From contig RFGU01000070.1 of assembly GCA_003696955.1 (NCBI GenBank), positions 1 to 46,359 of the forward strand: a stretch of DNA of 46,359 nucleotides, written 5' to 3'. The stretch is from Deltaproteobacteria bacterium (GTDB lineage: Bacteria > Myxococcota_A > Polyangia > Nannocystales > Nannocystaceae). The translations under genes were made by a program, and so were the position numbers. This document shows, one piece after another, positions 32,319-40,520 of this stretch. Positions within the stretch are counted from its first letter, which is position 1; each line of letters begins with the position of its first letter. The notes below the pieces were generated by a model. It was given only the letters and a program-made list of their open reading frames with translations. It searched no databases and was not told where the DNA came from.

Positions 32319-34518
32319 AGTAGCTGTACCGGTACGCGTAGCTCTCCTGCCGCGCGTCCACTTGGTTGAGCACCACGCCGAGCAGGTTCGTGTCTCCTTG
32401 GCGCAACACCTGGATCGCACGCAGCAACTCCGCCCGGGTGGTCGATCCGCAGCGGACCACGAGGACCGCACCGTCGACCTGGCGCGCGAGGATCACCGGG
32501 TCGGTCACCGGCAGCACCGGCGGGCTGTCGAGGATCACCACGTCGGCGCGCTCGCCCAGATCGTTCAGGACCCGGCGGAACTCCGGCGTGTCGAGCAACT
32601 CGGCCGGATTGTCGGGGATCTCCCCGCAGGGCAGGACCCGCAGCGTCTCGGGGGCGTCCTCCTCGGGGTGGTAGAGGGCCGCGTCCAGATCGGCGTCCCC
32701 GGCGAGGACCTGGGCGAGTCCCGTGCGTTCGTGACCCACCGGTGGTGGGTAGATTTGATGGATTCGCGGCCGCCGCATGTCCGCGTCCACGATGACGACC
32801 CGCTTGTTGGCCTGGCAGAAGCTGATCGCCAGGTTCATGGCCGTCGAACTCTTGCCCTCGGCCGAACTCGGCGACGTGATCATGATGGAGCGCAAAGCCG
32901 CGCCACTTTGGGCGAAGGCCAGGGACGTACGCAGGCCGCGGCAACGCTCGGCCATGAGGGAACGCGGAAAGAGCAGGGCGTGCAGATCGCGGCGCCGTCG
33001 CTGGGCCCGCACGTTGCCCACGCCAAGGCGCTCGTCCGGAGGCAGGAGCGGCAGCACCCCGAGGACCGGAAGGCCGGTGCCCTCGAGGATGCGTTCGAGG
33101 TCGGGCAGGCTGCGGATCCGCAAGTCGCGAAGGTCGAGGCCCACGGCCAGCAACGATCCGAGGCCCATGCCCGTGACGAGCCCCACGAAGGCGAGCAGGG
33201 CCACGCGGGGGCTTACGGGTTCGATGGGAACGGTGGCGCGGTCGAGGACCTCGATGTTCTCGGCCTCCACGCGGTTGGTGATCCCCACCTCCGTCTCGCG
33301 TTTGGCCACCATGGCGTAGGCCTCGGCGGTGGTCTTGGCGTCGCGTTCGAGTTCCCGGTACTCCCGCTCGAGCTCGGACAGTTCGAGGGCCTTCTTCTGT
33401 TCGGCGTCGAGGGAGGCCTGCAACTTGCGCTCGGTGTCGCGGGCGGCCCTCAGGCGTGCGTCGAGGGATTCGATGAGGTCCTTGGCCTCGCGCGCCAGGC
33501 GGGCCGTGACCACGTCGTAGCGGGCCTTGGCCTTGCGGTAGGCCGGCGCCTTGGGGCCGTACTCCACCGCCACCTGCTCGAGATCCCGCTCCGCTTCGAT
33601 CTGTTCGCTGCGCAGGCGCTCGAAGAGGGAGCGCTCGTGCTCGGGCAACATGGTGGCGCCGGCCAGGTTGCCCTCCTTGGCGAGTCGTTTGGCCTGGGCG
33701 TAGGCCGCCTCGAGTTCGATGCGGCGTGCCTCGGCCTCCTTGAGCCGCGTGGAGAGGGCCAGGATGCTCTGGGTGATGACGTTTTGGCGGTCGGCGAGGG
33801 AGACGCTCGTGATCTCGTGGGCCTGCTTGAAGTCGGCGAGGGCCTTCTCGGCCGCCCGGAGGGCGACGAGGGCCTGCTCCCGTTCCTTCGAAAGGCTCTT
33901 GCGCGCGTCCGAGCCGAGGCGCGTCCGTGTGTTGCGGACGTGCTCGAGGTAGGCGTCGACCACCGCGTTCGCCATGGCGGCCGCGATCTGCGGGTCCGGG
34001 TAGACGGCGCGCACCTCGAGGACGCGGGAGTTTCGGACCTCGCTGATCGTCACGAGTTCGCGCAGGCGCTCGACCGGGTCGATCTCGGCCATGGCCCGGC
34101 GGCGCTCCTCCGGGTCCTCGATGTCGTCGATGCCGAGGAACTCGGGGTCGGTGGCGAGCCCGAGCTTGTCGAGGGCGCGGGCCGCGATGGTGCGGCTGCC
34201 CATGATCCGGCGCTGGGTCTGGTAGTACTCGCGGTAGGCGAGCATCCGCCCCTCGGCGTCCTCGGTGACCCCCTTGACCTTGTCGAGCACCTGCGGGCCG
34301 CTCATGTGGAGGACGACCGAGGCCTTGGCCTCCCACTTGCGCGGCAACGTGGCTGCGGCCGCGAGGGCGGCGGCGAGCCCGAGGAAGGTGCAGGCGACGA
34401 CGACCATCCAGCGGCGGCGCAGCACCATGACGAACCGCCACAGCTGTGCGAGACCACCCGCTTCGGTCTCCGGCGCCTCCGGTCCCGTGGGCGCCGCCGG
34501 CATGGGATGGGGATCCAT
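32275..34518 (-). CDS. Polysaccharide co-polymerase and tyrosine autokinase (Wzc/BY-kinase type)
   Basis: 747 residues. An N-terminal Wzz domain is flanked by membrane segments (WMVVVACTFLGLAAALAAAA and, near residue 435, VALLAFVGLVTGMGLGSLLA), with long coiled coil between them. The cytoplasmic kinase follows: Walker A in TSPSSAEGKSSTAMNLA (about 544-560; Ala replaces the usual Gly before EGKS), Walker A' VVIVDADMRRP, and Walker B VVILDSPP. A C-terminal Tyr cluster (SYAYRYSYYVYG) holds the autophosphorylation sites. The family controls chain length and export of capsule or exopolysaccharide. The outer-membrane exporter is not adjacent. TAGGCT lies 9 nt before the ATG. Confidence 0.93.
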   Translation of the reverse strand: MDPHPMPAAPTGPEAPETEAGGLAQLWRFVMVLRRRWMVVVACTFLGLAAALAAAATLPRKWEAKASVVLHMSGPQVLDKVKGVTEDAEGRMLAYREYYQTQRRIMGSRTIAARALDKLGLATDPEFLGIDDIEDPEERRRAMAEIDPVERLRELVTISEVRNSRVLEVRAVYPDPQIAAAMANAVVDAYLEHVRNTRTRLGSDARKSLSKEREQALVALRAAEKALADFKQAHEITSVSLADRQNVITQSILALSTRLKEAEARRIELEAAYAQAKRLAKEGNLAGATMLPEHERSLFERLRSEQIEAERDLEQVAVEYGPKAPAYRKAKARYDVVTARLAREAKDLIESLDARLRAARDTERKLQASLDAEQKKALELSELEREYRELERDAKTTAEAYAMVAKRETEVGITNRVEAENIEVLDRATVPIEPVSPRVALLAFVGLVTGMGLGSLLAVGLDLRDLRIRSLPDLERILEGTGLPVLGVLPLLPPDERLGVGNVRAQRRRRDLHALLFPRSLMAERCRGLRTSLAFAQSGAALRSIMITSPSSAEGKSSTAMNLAISFCQANKRVVIVDADMRRPRIHQIYPPPVGHERTGLAQVLAGDADLDAALYHPEEDAPETLRVLPCGEIPDNPAELLDTPEFRRVLNDLGERADVVILDSPPVLPVTDPVILARQVDGAVLVVRCGSTTRAELLRAIQVLRQGDTNLLGVVLNQVDARQESYAYRYSYYVYGPREQEAAEGT

Positions 34519-34527
34519 GCCCGAACC

Positions 34528-34533
34528 AGCCTA
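34528..34533 (-). promoter_or_regulatory. Candidate -10 box of the tyrosine autokinase gene
   Basis: TAGGCT on the minus strand, 9 nt before the ATG at 34518, with TCGACC (4 of 6 to TTGACA) 16 nt upstream of it. The leader would be 2-3 nt at most. Confidence 0.35.
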
Positions 34534-34591
34534 GCAGGCCGACGGCGCGGTCGAGGCCGGGTTCGGGACGTGCGCGCCGGGCGCATGCTGC

Positions 34592-36295
34592 TCAGATGTG
34601 CTCCCGCGTGGCTCGGAAACGCAGATCCGGCCAGCGTTCCTCGACCCGCTCGAGGTTCCACTTGTTGGGGGCGAGGTAGGTCAGGTCGCCGTGGGCATCC
34701 TCGGCGAGGTTCGCGGCGTGTTTGCGCCGAAACTCCTCGAGGAGGCGGCGCGCCTGTGGCCGGGGGACCTCGTCGGCAGGTACGACCCAGCGGGCCAGGG
34801 AGAACTCGGTGCCCTCGTAGTCCGCGTCCACGCCGTACTCCTCCTTGAGACGATGGCGCATCACCTCGAGCTGCAGTTGTCCGACCACCCCTACGACGAA
34901 CGGTCCGCCCGAGATCGGACGGAAGACCTGGACGGCCCCTTCCTCGCCGAGTTGCATGAGGCCCTTGGCGAGGGCCTTGGCCTTGAGCGGGGACTTGAGG
35001 GCGACCCGCCGGAAGATCTCCGGAGCGAAGCTCGGGATCCCCGTAAAGCGCATCACCTCGCCCTCGGTGAAGGTGTCGCCGATCTTGATGGTGCCGTGGT
35101 TGGGGATCCCCAGGATGTCGCCCGCGTAGGCGTCCTCGGCGATCTCCCGATCCCGGGCGAAGAAGGTCAGGGCGTTGCCGAGCCCTACCTCGCGTCCGAG
35201 GCGGCAGTGGAGCGCCTTCATGCCCCGACGGAACCGCCCCGAGCACACCCGTAGGAAGGCCATGCGGTCCCGGTGCTTGGGATCCATGTTGGCTTGGATC
35301 TTGAACACGAAACCGGAGAACGCGGCTTCGTCGGGTTCGACCGTACGCTGCTGCTGGGCCTCGTCGGCTTCGGCGTTCCAGGCCGCGGGCCCCACGACGG
35401 CCACGCGCGGGCGGGGCGGTGGGGCAAGCCGGATGAAGGTCTCGAGCAGGTGCTGGACGCCGAAGTTGTTGATCGCCGACCCGAACAGCACCGGCGTCTG
35501 CCGGCCGGCTCGAAAGGCGTCCAGATCGAATTCGGGGGCCGCCCCGCGGATCAGTTCGACCTCTTCGGCGAGGGCTTCGACGTCGTCGCCGATGTGCCGC
35601 TCGAGTTCGGGATCGTCGAGGCCGGTGACGGCGATGGCCGGCGGTGGCTTCGAGCCGTCGCCCCGGGCGAAGAGGTGGAGGGCCCCGGCCTCCAGGTCGA
35701 AGACGCCCTTGAACGCCTTGCCCATGCCGATGGGCCACGTCATGGGCACGCACGCCATGCCCAGCTTGGCTTCGATCTCGTCGAGCAGGTCGAGGGGCTC
35801 GCGGCACTCGCGGTCGAACTTGTTGACGAACGTGATGATCGGGGTGTCGCGCATGCGACAGATCTCGACGAGCTTCTCCGTGCGGGACTCGACGCCCTTG
35901 GCGCCGTCGATGACCATCAACGCGGCGTCCACGGCGGTCAGGACGCGATAGGTGTCCTCGCCGAAGTCGGCGTGGCCGGGGGTGTCGAGCAGGTTCACCA
36001 CGGCCGGGGGATGGTCCTCGGGCCACTCGGGCAGGCGGTAGGGGAACGTCATGACGGAGGTCGTCACGGAGATCCCCCGCTCCTGCTCCATCTTCATCCA
36101 ATCGCTGACGGCGTGCCGGGCCGCACGCCGCGCGCGGATCGCCCCGGCCACCTGGATGGCACCACCGAAGAGGAGCAGCTTCTCGGTGAGGGTCGTCTTT
36201 CCGGCGTCCGGGTGGCTGACGATGGCGAAGGTGCGGCGCAGCGAGATGGCGGTGCGCCCCTCGTCGGGGAGGCGTGGGATGCTGGAGTCGGCCAC
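34592..36295 (-). CDS. prfC: Peptide chain release factor 3
   Basis: 567 residues from a GTG at 36295, somewhat longer than the 529 of E. coli RF3. RF3 is the GTPase that removes RF1/RF2 after peptide release. Motifs: [29 protein letters not shown] in two overlapping parts ([17 protein letters not shown]), [50 protein letters not shown], and the C-terminal [19 protein letters not shown] and [19 protein letters not shown]. The start is uncertain. GTG gives an N-terminus like known RF3 proteins, whereas an ATG at 36394 has GAGG 11 nt upstream and an AT-rich region beyond it, and would add 33 residues. The divergent region to 36463 is the most AT-rich intergenic stretch here. Confidence 0.94.
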   Translation of the reverse strand: MADSSIPRLPDEGRTAISLRRTFAIVSHPDAGKTTLTEKLLLFGGAIQVAGAIRARRAARHAVSDWMKMEQERGISVTTSVMTFPYRLPEWPEDHPPAVVNLLDTPGHADFGEDTYRVLTAVDAALMVIDGAKGVESRTEKLVEICRMRDTPIITFVNKFDRECREPLDLLDEIEAKLGMACVPMTWPIGMGKAFKGVFDLEAGALHLFARGDGSKPPPAIAVTGLDDPELERHIGDDVEALAEEVELIRGAAPEFDLDAFRAGRQTPVLFGSAINNFGVQHLLETFIRLAPPPRPRVAVVGPAAWNAEADEAQQQRTVEPDEAAFSGFVFKIQANMDPKHRDRMAFLRVCSGRFRRGMKALHCRLGREVGLGNALTFFARDREIAEDAYAGDILGIPNHGTIKIGDTFTEGEVMRFTGIPSFAPEIFRRVALKSPLKAKALAKGLMQLGEEGAVQVFRPISGGPFVVGVVGQLQLEVMRHRLKEEYGVDADYEGTEFSLARWVVPADEVPRPQARRLLEEFRRKHAANLAEDAHGDLTYLAPNKWNLERVEERWPDLRFRATREHI

Positions 36296-36450
36296 GGGCG
36301 CCGTGCCATAGCAAAGATCGGGGCGCAGGGCCTGCCGGCAGGGGTCGTCCGTGCGCGGTACGCAACGTCGCGCTGGGACGTCGGACGCCGCCATCGTGTG
36401 AGGAACCTCAGTTATGCATGTTTTACGGTTCGAAACGCCGTTTGCGCAGG

Positions 36451-36456
36451 TACCAT
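36451..36456 (+). promoter_or_regulatory. Candidate -10 box for a leaderless start
   Basis: TACCAT, 6 nt before the ATG at 36463; no ribosome-binding site is seen between. Confidence 0.35.
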
Positions 36457-36462
36457 GGTCTC

Positions 36463-37434
36463 ATGGCGGAAGACCGTGTCAACGAGGCGAACCTGGACAC
36501 CAAGGTGGCAGAGCCGGCGGACGCCGACGCACGGGCCCTCGCGATCCTCGATGCGGTCCTTGGCATGGCGGCGGAGGTGGTGCTCGACCTCGACGTCACC
36601 TGGAACCAGGCGCGGGAGCGCTTCGGCAAGGTGCTCTTCGAGCGGGCGGAGGAGCGCTACGGTACGGCGCCACGGATCGCCGCGGCCCTCGACACGAGCC
36701 TGCGCACGGTCAAGCAGTATCGGCACCGTCGCCGCGAAGAGGTGGAGGAACCCCCCGAACCGACCTTCAACATGCGGCGGCGGATCCTCCACCTTCTCGA
36801 CGACGGTCCGAGGACGCTGGTCGAGCTCGAGCGGATCCTGCCGGCCGGTTCGGACACCAACCGAGTGCGCTCGGCCGTGGCCTCCCTCGTGGAGGACGGA
36901 CTCGTCACCTACGACCGCGCCACGGACATGGTCCGCCGGGCGGAGGCGGCCTTCGTGCCCTGGTACCGGCGGCCTGAACTCCATCCGGGTGCGCAAATGG
37001 ACGCCTTGTGCCGGGGCTTTGCACGCTTGCTCGGGACTCGATTGACGCCGAAGGGCGAACGTGCCTCGCAGCCGGCCTTGCTGATGGCGGTGATGCACCA
37101 CATGCCGCCGGAGTTGGTGCGCGCCTACCAGGAGGAGTTCGTCCGTATGGTGCACGCGTTCGACACCGCGTGGACCGAGCGGTTGGCGGCCCTCGGTATC
37201 GTGGCCGATGCACCGGCCTCGCCCGACGACGACGGCGGGTTGGTGCGGGCGGGGGCTGCGCTGGCCGTCGGGGACATGGGAGAACCGCTCGATGCCTCCA
37301 CCCTCGGCAAGTTGCGGCGGCGCGATCCCCGGATCATGGCGTTCGCCGACCGCGCGCCACCGAGCTACCTGCGCTACTTCCGTGGCGAAGGCGCCGAGGA
37401 GACGACCTCCACGGATCCGCCGGCTTCGAGCTGA
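36463..37434 (+). CDS. Protein with two helix-turn-helix segments, function unknown
   Basis: 323 residues. Near residues 62-88, ERYGTAPRIAAALDTSLRTV followed by KQYRHRR is a Fis- or DUF6502-like helix-turn-helix. Near 103-160, RRRILHLLDDGPRTLVELERI and ASLVEDGLVTYDRATDMVRR form a winged helix. The C-terminal half (from about 165) is alpha-helical, with AQMDALCRGFARLLGTRL. Such proteins are annotated in delta-group genomes as hypothetical or DUF6502; a DNA-binding regulator is the likely role. It stands between prfC (divergent) and the lipase gene and may be read with the lipase, 28 bp away, although the lipase has its own -10-like hexamer. Confidence 0.72.
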   Translation: MAEDRVNEANLDTKVAEPADADARALAILDAVLGMAAEVVLDLDVTWNQARERFGKVLFERAEERYGTAPRIAAALDTSLRTVKQYRHRRREEVEEPPEPTFNMRRRILHLLDDGPRTLVELERILPAGSDTNRVRSAVASLVEDGLVTYDRATDMVRRAEAAFVPWYRRPELHPGAQMDALCRGFARLLGTRLTPKGERASQPALLMAVMHHMPPELVRAYQEEFVRMVHAFDTAWTERLAALGIVADAPASPDDDGGLVRAGAALAVGDMGEPLDASTLGKLRRRDPRIMAFADRAPPSYLRYFRGEGAEETTSTDPPASS

Positions 37435-37448
37435 CCGTGCGCCGGGGG

Positions 37449-37454
37449 TATCAT
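37449..37454 (+). promoter_or_regulatory. Candidate -10 box for a leaderless start
   Basis: TATCAT, 8 nt before the ATG at 37463, with no Shine-Dalgarno sequence. TTCGAG at 37425-37430, 18 nt upstream, is a poor -35. Confidence 0.4.
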
Positions 37455-37462
37455 CGCAAGCG

Positions 37463-38797
37463 ATGCGCGCGACCGTTCTCGCCACGGCCCTCGTGCTCGC
37501 CGGTTGCCACGCAGGCGACGCGGGGGTGTTGAGTGGCACCGAAGGGGCGAGCGGCACCTCGGGCGCGGCGGCCGAGACGGGCACCGCGAGCGCGACGGAC
37601 GGCGGTGCCGCCAGTGCGGGCGGGACGGGATCGTCGGCCTTCGACGTACCGCCCGTGTGCGAGACGCCCGCGCTCGACGAGCAGGGCCTGCTCGAGGCCG
37701 GGGAACAGCGTCCGGGGGTCGCTCTGCCGAGATGTACCCGGCATCGGTACTTCGTCGTCGCGGCGGCGTCTTCGGCCCACCACGTGCAGGTGACGGCCGA
37801 CGGCCCGGTGCGGGTGTCGTTGCGCTACCCCGACGATTCGGGCAACGAGCCGCCGCTTGCCTTCGCCGAGGGGGCGGGGCTCGTCGACGTGCCCCTCTAT
37901 GCTCCCCGATCCGGCGAGTTCGCCGTGTGGATCGAGAGCGAGGACGGCTCCCCCCGCACCTACGACGTGGCGTTCGCGTGCACCGCTGCATGCGACCTCG
38001 AGACGACCCGGTTTCCCGTGTTGTTCGTCCATGGTTGGACTGGATTCCTGCAGATCGGTCCGGTGGAGTACTTCTACGGCGTCGGCGAATACCTCGGCGA
38101 CCGAGGATTTCCGGTGTTCTTCCCGGTGCTCGATCCCTACAACGGACACGAGGTCCGGGGCGCCCAACTCGCCGAGGCCATCGACGGCATCTTGGCCCAG
38201 GCCCGGGCCCGCAAGGTCGACGTCATCGCCCACAGCCAGGGCGGGCTCGATGCGCGTTACGTGATCAGCACCCTCGGCTACGGGGACCGCATCGATGCCC
38301 TCTACACGGTGGCTACGCCCCATCGCGGCACGCCCTTGGCCGACATCGCCCTCGGCCTGCAGGACGGCCCCGCGGGCACGGCCCTTGCGTTCCTGCTCGA
38401 AACCGTGGGTGCGACCGGCGGCTTCGACTCCGACGCCGAGGCCTCCTTCTGGTCCCTGTCGGAGACCTTCGTGCAAGGATCGTTCAACCCGGCGAACCCC
38501 GACGACCCGCGGGTGGACTACCACTCGTGGATGGGCCGCACCTGCCTTTCGGAGCTGTCGTGCGGGGACGTGGTGGATGCACCGATCCTGACGGGATACG
38601 AAATTCTCACGCAGGTGGCCGGCGACAACGACGGCGTCGTTCCGGTTTCGAGCGCGCCCTGGGGCGAATATCACGGCACGGTCCCCGCGGACCACTTCGA
38701 CGAGGTCGGTCAGGTGGCCGGCGCCACCGGATCCCAGTTCGACCACCTGGCGTTCTACCTCGATCGGGTACGGGACCTGCGGGACGCGGGGCACTGA
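37463..38797 (+). CDS. Triacylglycerol-lipase-like lipoprotein
   Basis: 444 residues. The signal peptide is short and ends LVLAGC, lipid Cys at 15. A Ser/Gly/Thr/Ala linker (16-52) is followed by a beta-rich N-terminal domain (about 53-180). The alpha/beta-hydrolase part has LFVHGWTGF (oxyanion hole, about 187-195), the nucleophile elbow AHSQGG with Ser258, Asp388 in AGDNDGVVPVSS, and His428 in FDHLAFY, the expected order Ser-Asp-His of family I lipases. Acidic residues near Asp388 could hold the structural calcium. Predicted to be surface-anchored and to hydrolyse lipids or polyesters. No foldase gene is beside it. Confidence 0.88.
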   Translation: MRATVLATALVLAGCHAGDAGVLSGTEGASGTSGAAAETGTASATDGGAASAGGTGSSAFDVPPVCETPALDEQGLLEAGEQRPGVALPRCTRHRYFVVAAASSAHHVQVTADGPVRVSLRYPDDSGNEPPLAFAEGAGLVDVPLYAPRSGEFAVWIESEDGSPRTYDVAFACTAACDLETTRFPVLFVHGWTGFLQIGPVEYFYGVGEYLGDRGFPVFFPVLDPYNGHEVRGAQLAEAIDGILAQARARKVDVIAHSQGGLDARYVISTLGYGDRIDALYTVATPHRGTPLADIALGLQDGPAGTALAFLLETVGATGGFDSDAEASFWSLSETFVQGSFNPANPDDPRVDYHSWMGRTCLSELSCGDVVDAPILTGYEILTQVAGDNDGVVPVSSAPWGEYHGTVPADHFDEVGQVAGATGSQFDHLAFYLDRVRDLRDAGH

Positions 38798-38806
38798 TCC
38801 GGCGCG

Positions 38807-39682
38807 CTAGACCGGCACCACGCACACGCCCACGTGGTCCCACATGGGATCGGGCGACTGCCAGTCCACGCACATCATGGTCGGGTCGTAGCCGGGGCAT
38901 GGATCGGGTTCGCCCAAGTTGCAGTAGCTCGTGCAGCAGAATAGGAACGTGCAGCCCGGCACCAGGTCCGCGGGCACGCAGGCAAGTCCCGGCTCGCAGT
39001 CGTTGGCGAGGGCGCAGGCGCCGAACATGGGCACCCGGTCCCCGGGCGGCGGCGGGGCGCAGAGGAAACCGCTCATCCCCGAGGCCGTGGGCGAGTCGGG
39101 GATGCAACTCCACCCGGGGCGTGCACAATCCTGCAGCAGCGGGTCGCACTGGTCCATGCAGATGGGCACGACCGGGGCCCCGGGCAGGTTCTCGAAGAAG
39201 GGCTTGCACGTCTGTCCCGGCGGGCACGGCGTCGGGGCCTCCACGTTGCACAGCTCGCCGCAGACCCCCGAGAGGGTGTCCGGGTCGTCCTGGACGCACA
39301 CGGCCCCCGCGTCGCAGTCGTCGAGGCAACTGCCGTCGTACTCCTGGATCGAGCAGTCTTCGCCCACCTGTTTGGGGGCGTCGACGAGCGGGCAGCACTT
39401 GGTCTCGTCGGGCACCCGATCCGGGTCCGCCGACCAGGGCATGCACTTGAGGTCGGGGGACGTGCAGTCCTGCTCCCACAGGATGCACTCGCCGTCCTGC
39501 CCGCCGCCCGTGGTCGTGCCGCCCGTGGTCGTGCCCGCAGAAGTCGACGCGGCCGTGGTGCTCGAAGTCGAAGGGCCGGTCGAGCCCGCGGTGCCGGACG
39601 GATCGCCCGCGCCGCCGCCCTGGCATGCGGCCACGAGCACGGCGCACCCGAGGAAGGGGGGAAATCGGCGTGGCACCACCAC
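38807..39682 (-). CDS. Cys-rich lipoprotein
   Basis: 291 residues from the GTG at 39682. N-terminus MVVPRRFPPFLG and CAVLVAACQG: a standard short lipoprotein signal with the lipid Cys at 20. Residues about 25-65 are a Ser/Thr/Gly linker. The remaining part has about 28 Cys in EGF-like or scavenger-type spacing, with repeated phrases such as CPPGQTCKPF, DCEPGLACVPAD, and CTFLFCCTSYC. This C-x5-C style is common in myxobacterial outer-membrane proteins. The start is chosen because TACGCT lies 6 nt upstream and because the ATG at 39739 would give a 27-residue n-region. It converges on the lipase gene with a 9-bp gap. Confidence 0.82.
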   Translation of the reverse strand: MVVPRRFPPFLGCAVLVAACQGGGAGDPSGTAGSTGPSTSSTTAASTSAGTTTGGTTTGGGQDGECILWEQDCTSPDLKCMPWSADPDRVPDETKCCPLVDAPKQVGEDCSIQEYDGSCLDDCDAGAVCVQDDPDTLSGVCGELCNVEAPTPCPPGQTCKPFFENLPGAPVVPICMDQCDPLLQDCARPGWSCIPDSPTASGMSGFLCAPPPPGDRVPMFGACALANDCEPGLACVPADLVPGCTFLFCCTSYCNLGEPDPCPGYDPTMMCVDWQSPDPMWDHVGVCVVPV

Positions 39683-39688
39683 GACTCT

Positions 39689-39694
39689 AGCGTA
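39689..39694 (-). promoter_or_regulatory. Candidate -10 box for a leaderless GTG start
   Basis: TACGCT on the minus strand, 6 nt before the GTG at 39682. Three GTG codons in a row make the exact start ambiguous. Confidence 0.3.
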
Positions 39695-39741
39695 CCGTAT
39701 GGGCGCCGGGCACCGCTGGGATGGCGCGCAAGCCCCCATGG

Positions 39742-39747
39742 TAGGTT
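39742..39747 (+). promoter_or_regulatory. Candidate -10 box for a leaderless start
   Basis: TAGGTT, 8 nt before the ATG at 39756. No ribosome-binding site. Confidence 0.35.
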
Positions 39748-39755
39748 GGCCGCGG

Positions 39756-40520
39756 ATGGCTATCGTACCTTCCGTCGACGCGAAGGCCCTCTTGGCTGCG
39801 GCGGGGCATCGTCCTTGGCCCCTTCCGCCTGGACGTTGGCTGCTCGCCCAGCGGTGGGAGGATCTGGCCTTCGTCCACTACGAGGTGGATCCGAACGCGT
39901 TGGCGCGTCGCCTGCCCGACGGCCTCGAACTCGATACCTGGGAAGGTCGCGCCTTCGTCGGGGTCGTGCCCTTCGAGATCACGTTCGATCGCATGTTCGG
40001 TCGCGTCGCACCGCCCGGAGCCGACCGATTCTGCGAGCTGAACGTGCGCACCTACGTGCGGGTCGGTGATGCCGCCGGGGTCTACTTCTTCAGCCTCGAC
40101 GCTGCGAGCCGGGTCGCCGTGTGGGGCGGCCGCACGTACTATCGGCTGCCCTACGTCCATGCCGACATGGAGATCCGGCGCGACGGCGAGAACGTCGCCT
40201 ACCGATGTGTCCGCCGGGGTGCGCCCGAGGTGGCCTTCGAAGGCCGCTACGGTCCCACGGGCCCCGTCGCTCCCGCCGATCCGGGGAGCCTCGAGGCCTT
40301 CTTGACCGAGCGCTACTGCCTCTTCACGACGGATCGTCGCGGTCGGGTCTACCGCTGCGACATCCACCACGCGCCGTGGCCCCTTGCCCCCGGGTGCGCG
40401 GAGATCGAGCGCGACACCATGCTGGCGCCCGTCGGCATCGAGCCACAGGGGCCGCCGACCTGCGTGCACGTCTCGCGATCGATCGACGTCCTGATCTGGC
40501 CGCTTCGCGGCGTCCGCTAG
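39756..40520 (+). CDS. DUF2071 (YqjF-like) family protein
   Basis: 254 residues. The phrases RWEDLAFVHYEVDPNALARR, LPDGLELDTWEGRAFVGVVP, FCELNVRTYVR, GVYFFSLDAASRVAVWGGR, and YRLPYVHADMEI are the ordered hallmarks of DUF2071/YqjF proteins. These are beta-barrel proteins related to the acetoacetate decarboxylase fold, with no established reaction for most members. The active-site Lys of acetoacetate decarboxylase is not present at an equivalent spot. Probably cytoplasmic. Its TAG overlaps the stop of the convergent PEP carboxykinase gene by 3 of 4 shared bases. Confidence 0.85.
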   Translation: MAIVPSVDAKALLAAAGHRPWPLPPGRWLLAQRWEDLAFVHYEVDPNALARRLPDGLELDTWEGRAFVGVVPFEITFDRMFGRVAPPGADRFCELNVRTYVRVGDAAGVYFFSLDAASRVAVWGGRTYYRLPYVHADMEIRRDGENVAYRCVRRGAPEVAFEGRYGPTGPVAPADPGSLEAFLTERYCLFTTDRRGRVYRCDIHHAPWPLAPGCAEIERDTMLAPVGIEPQGPPTCVHVSRSIDVLIWPLRGVR

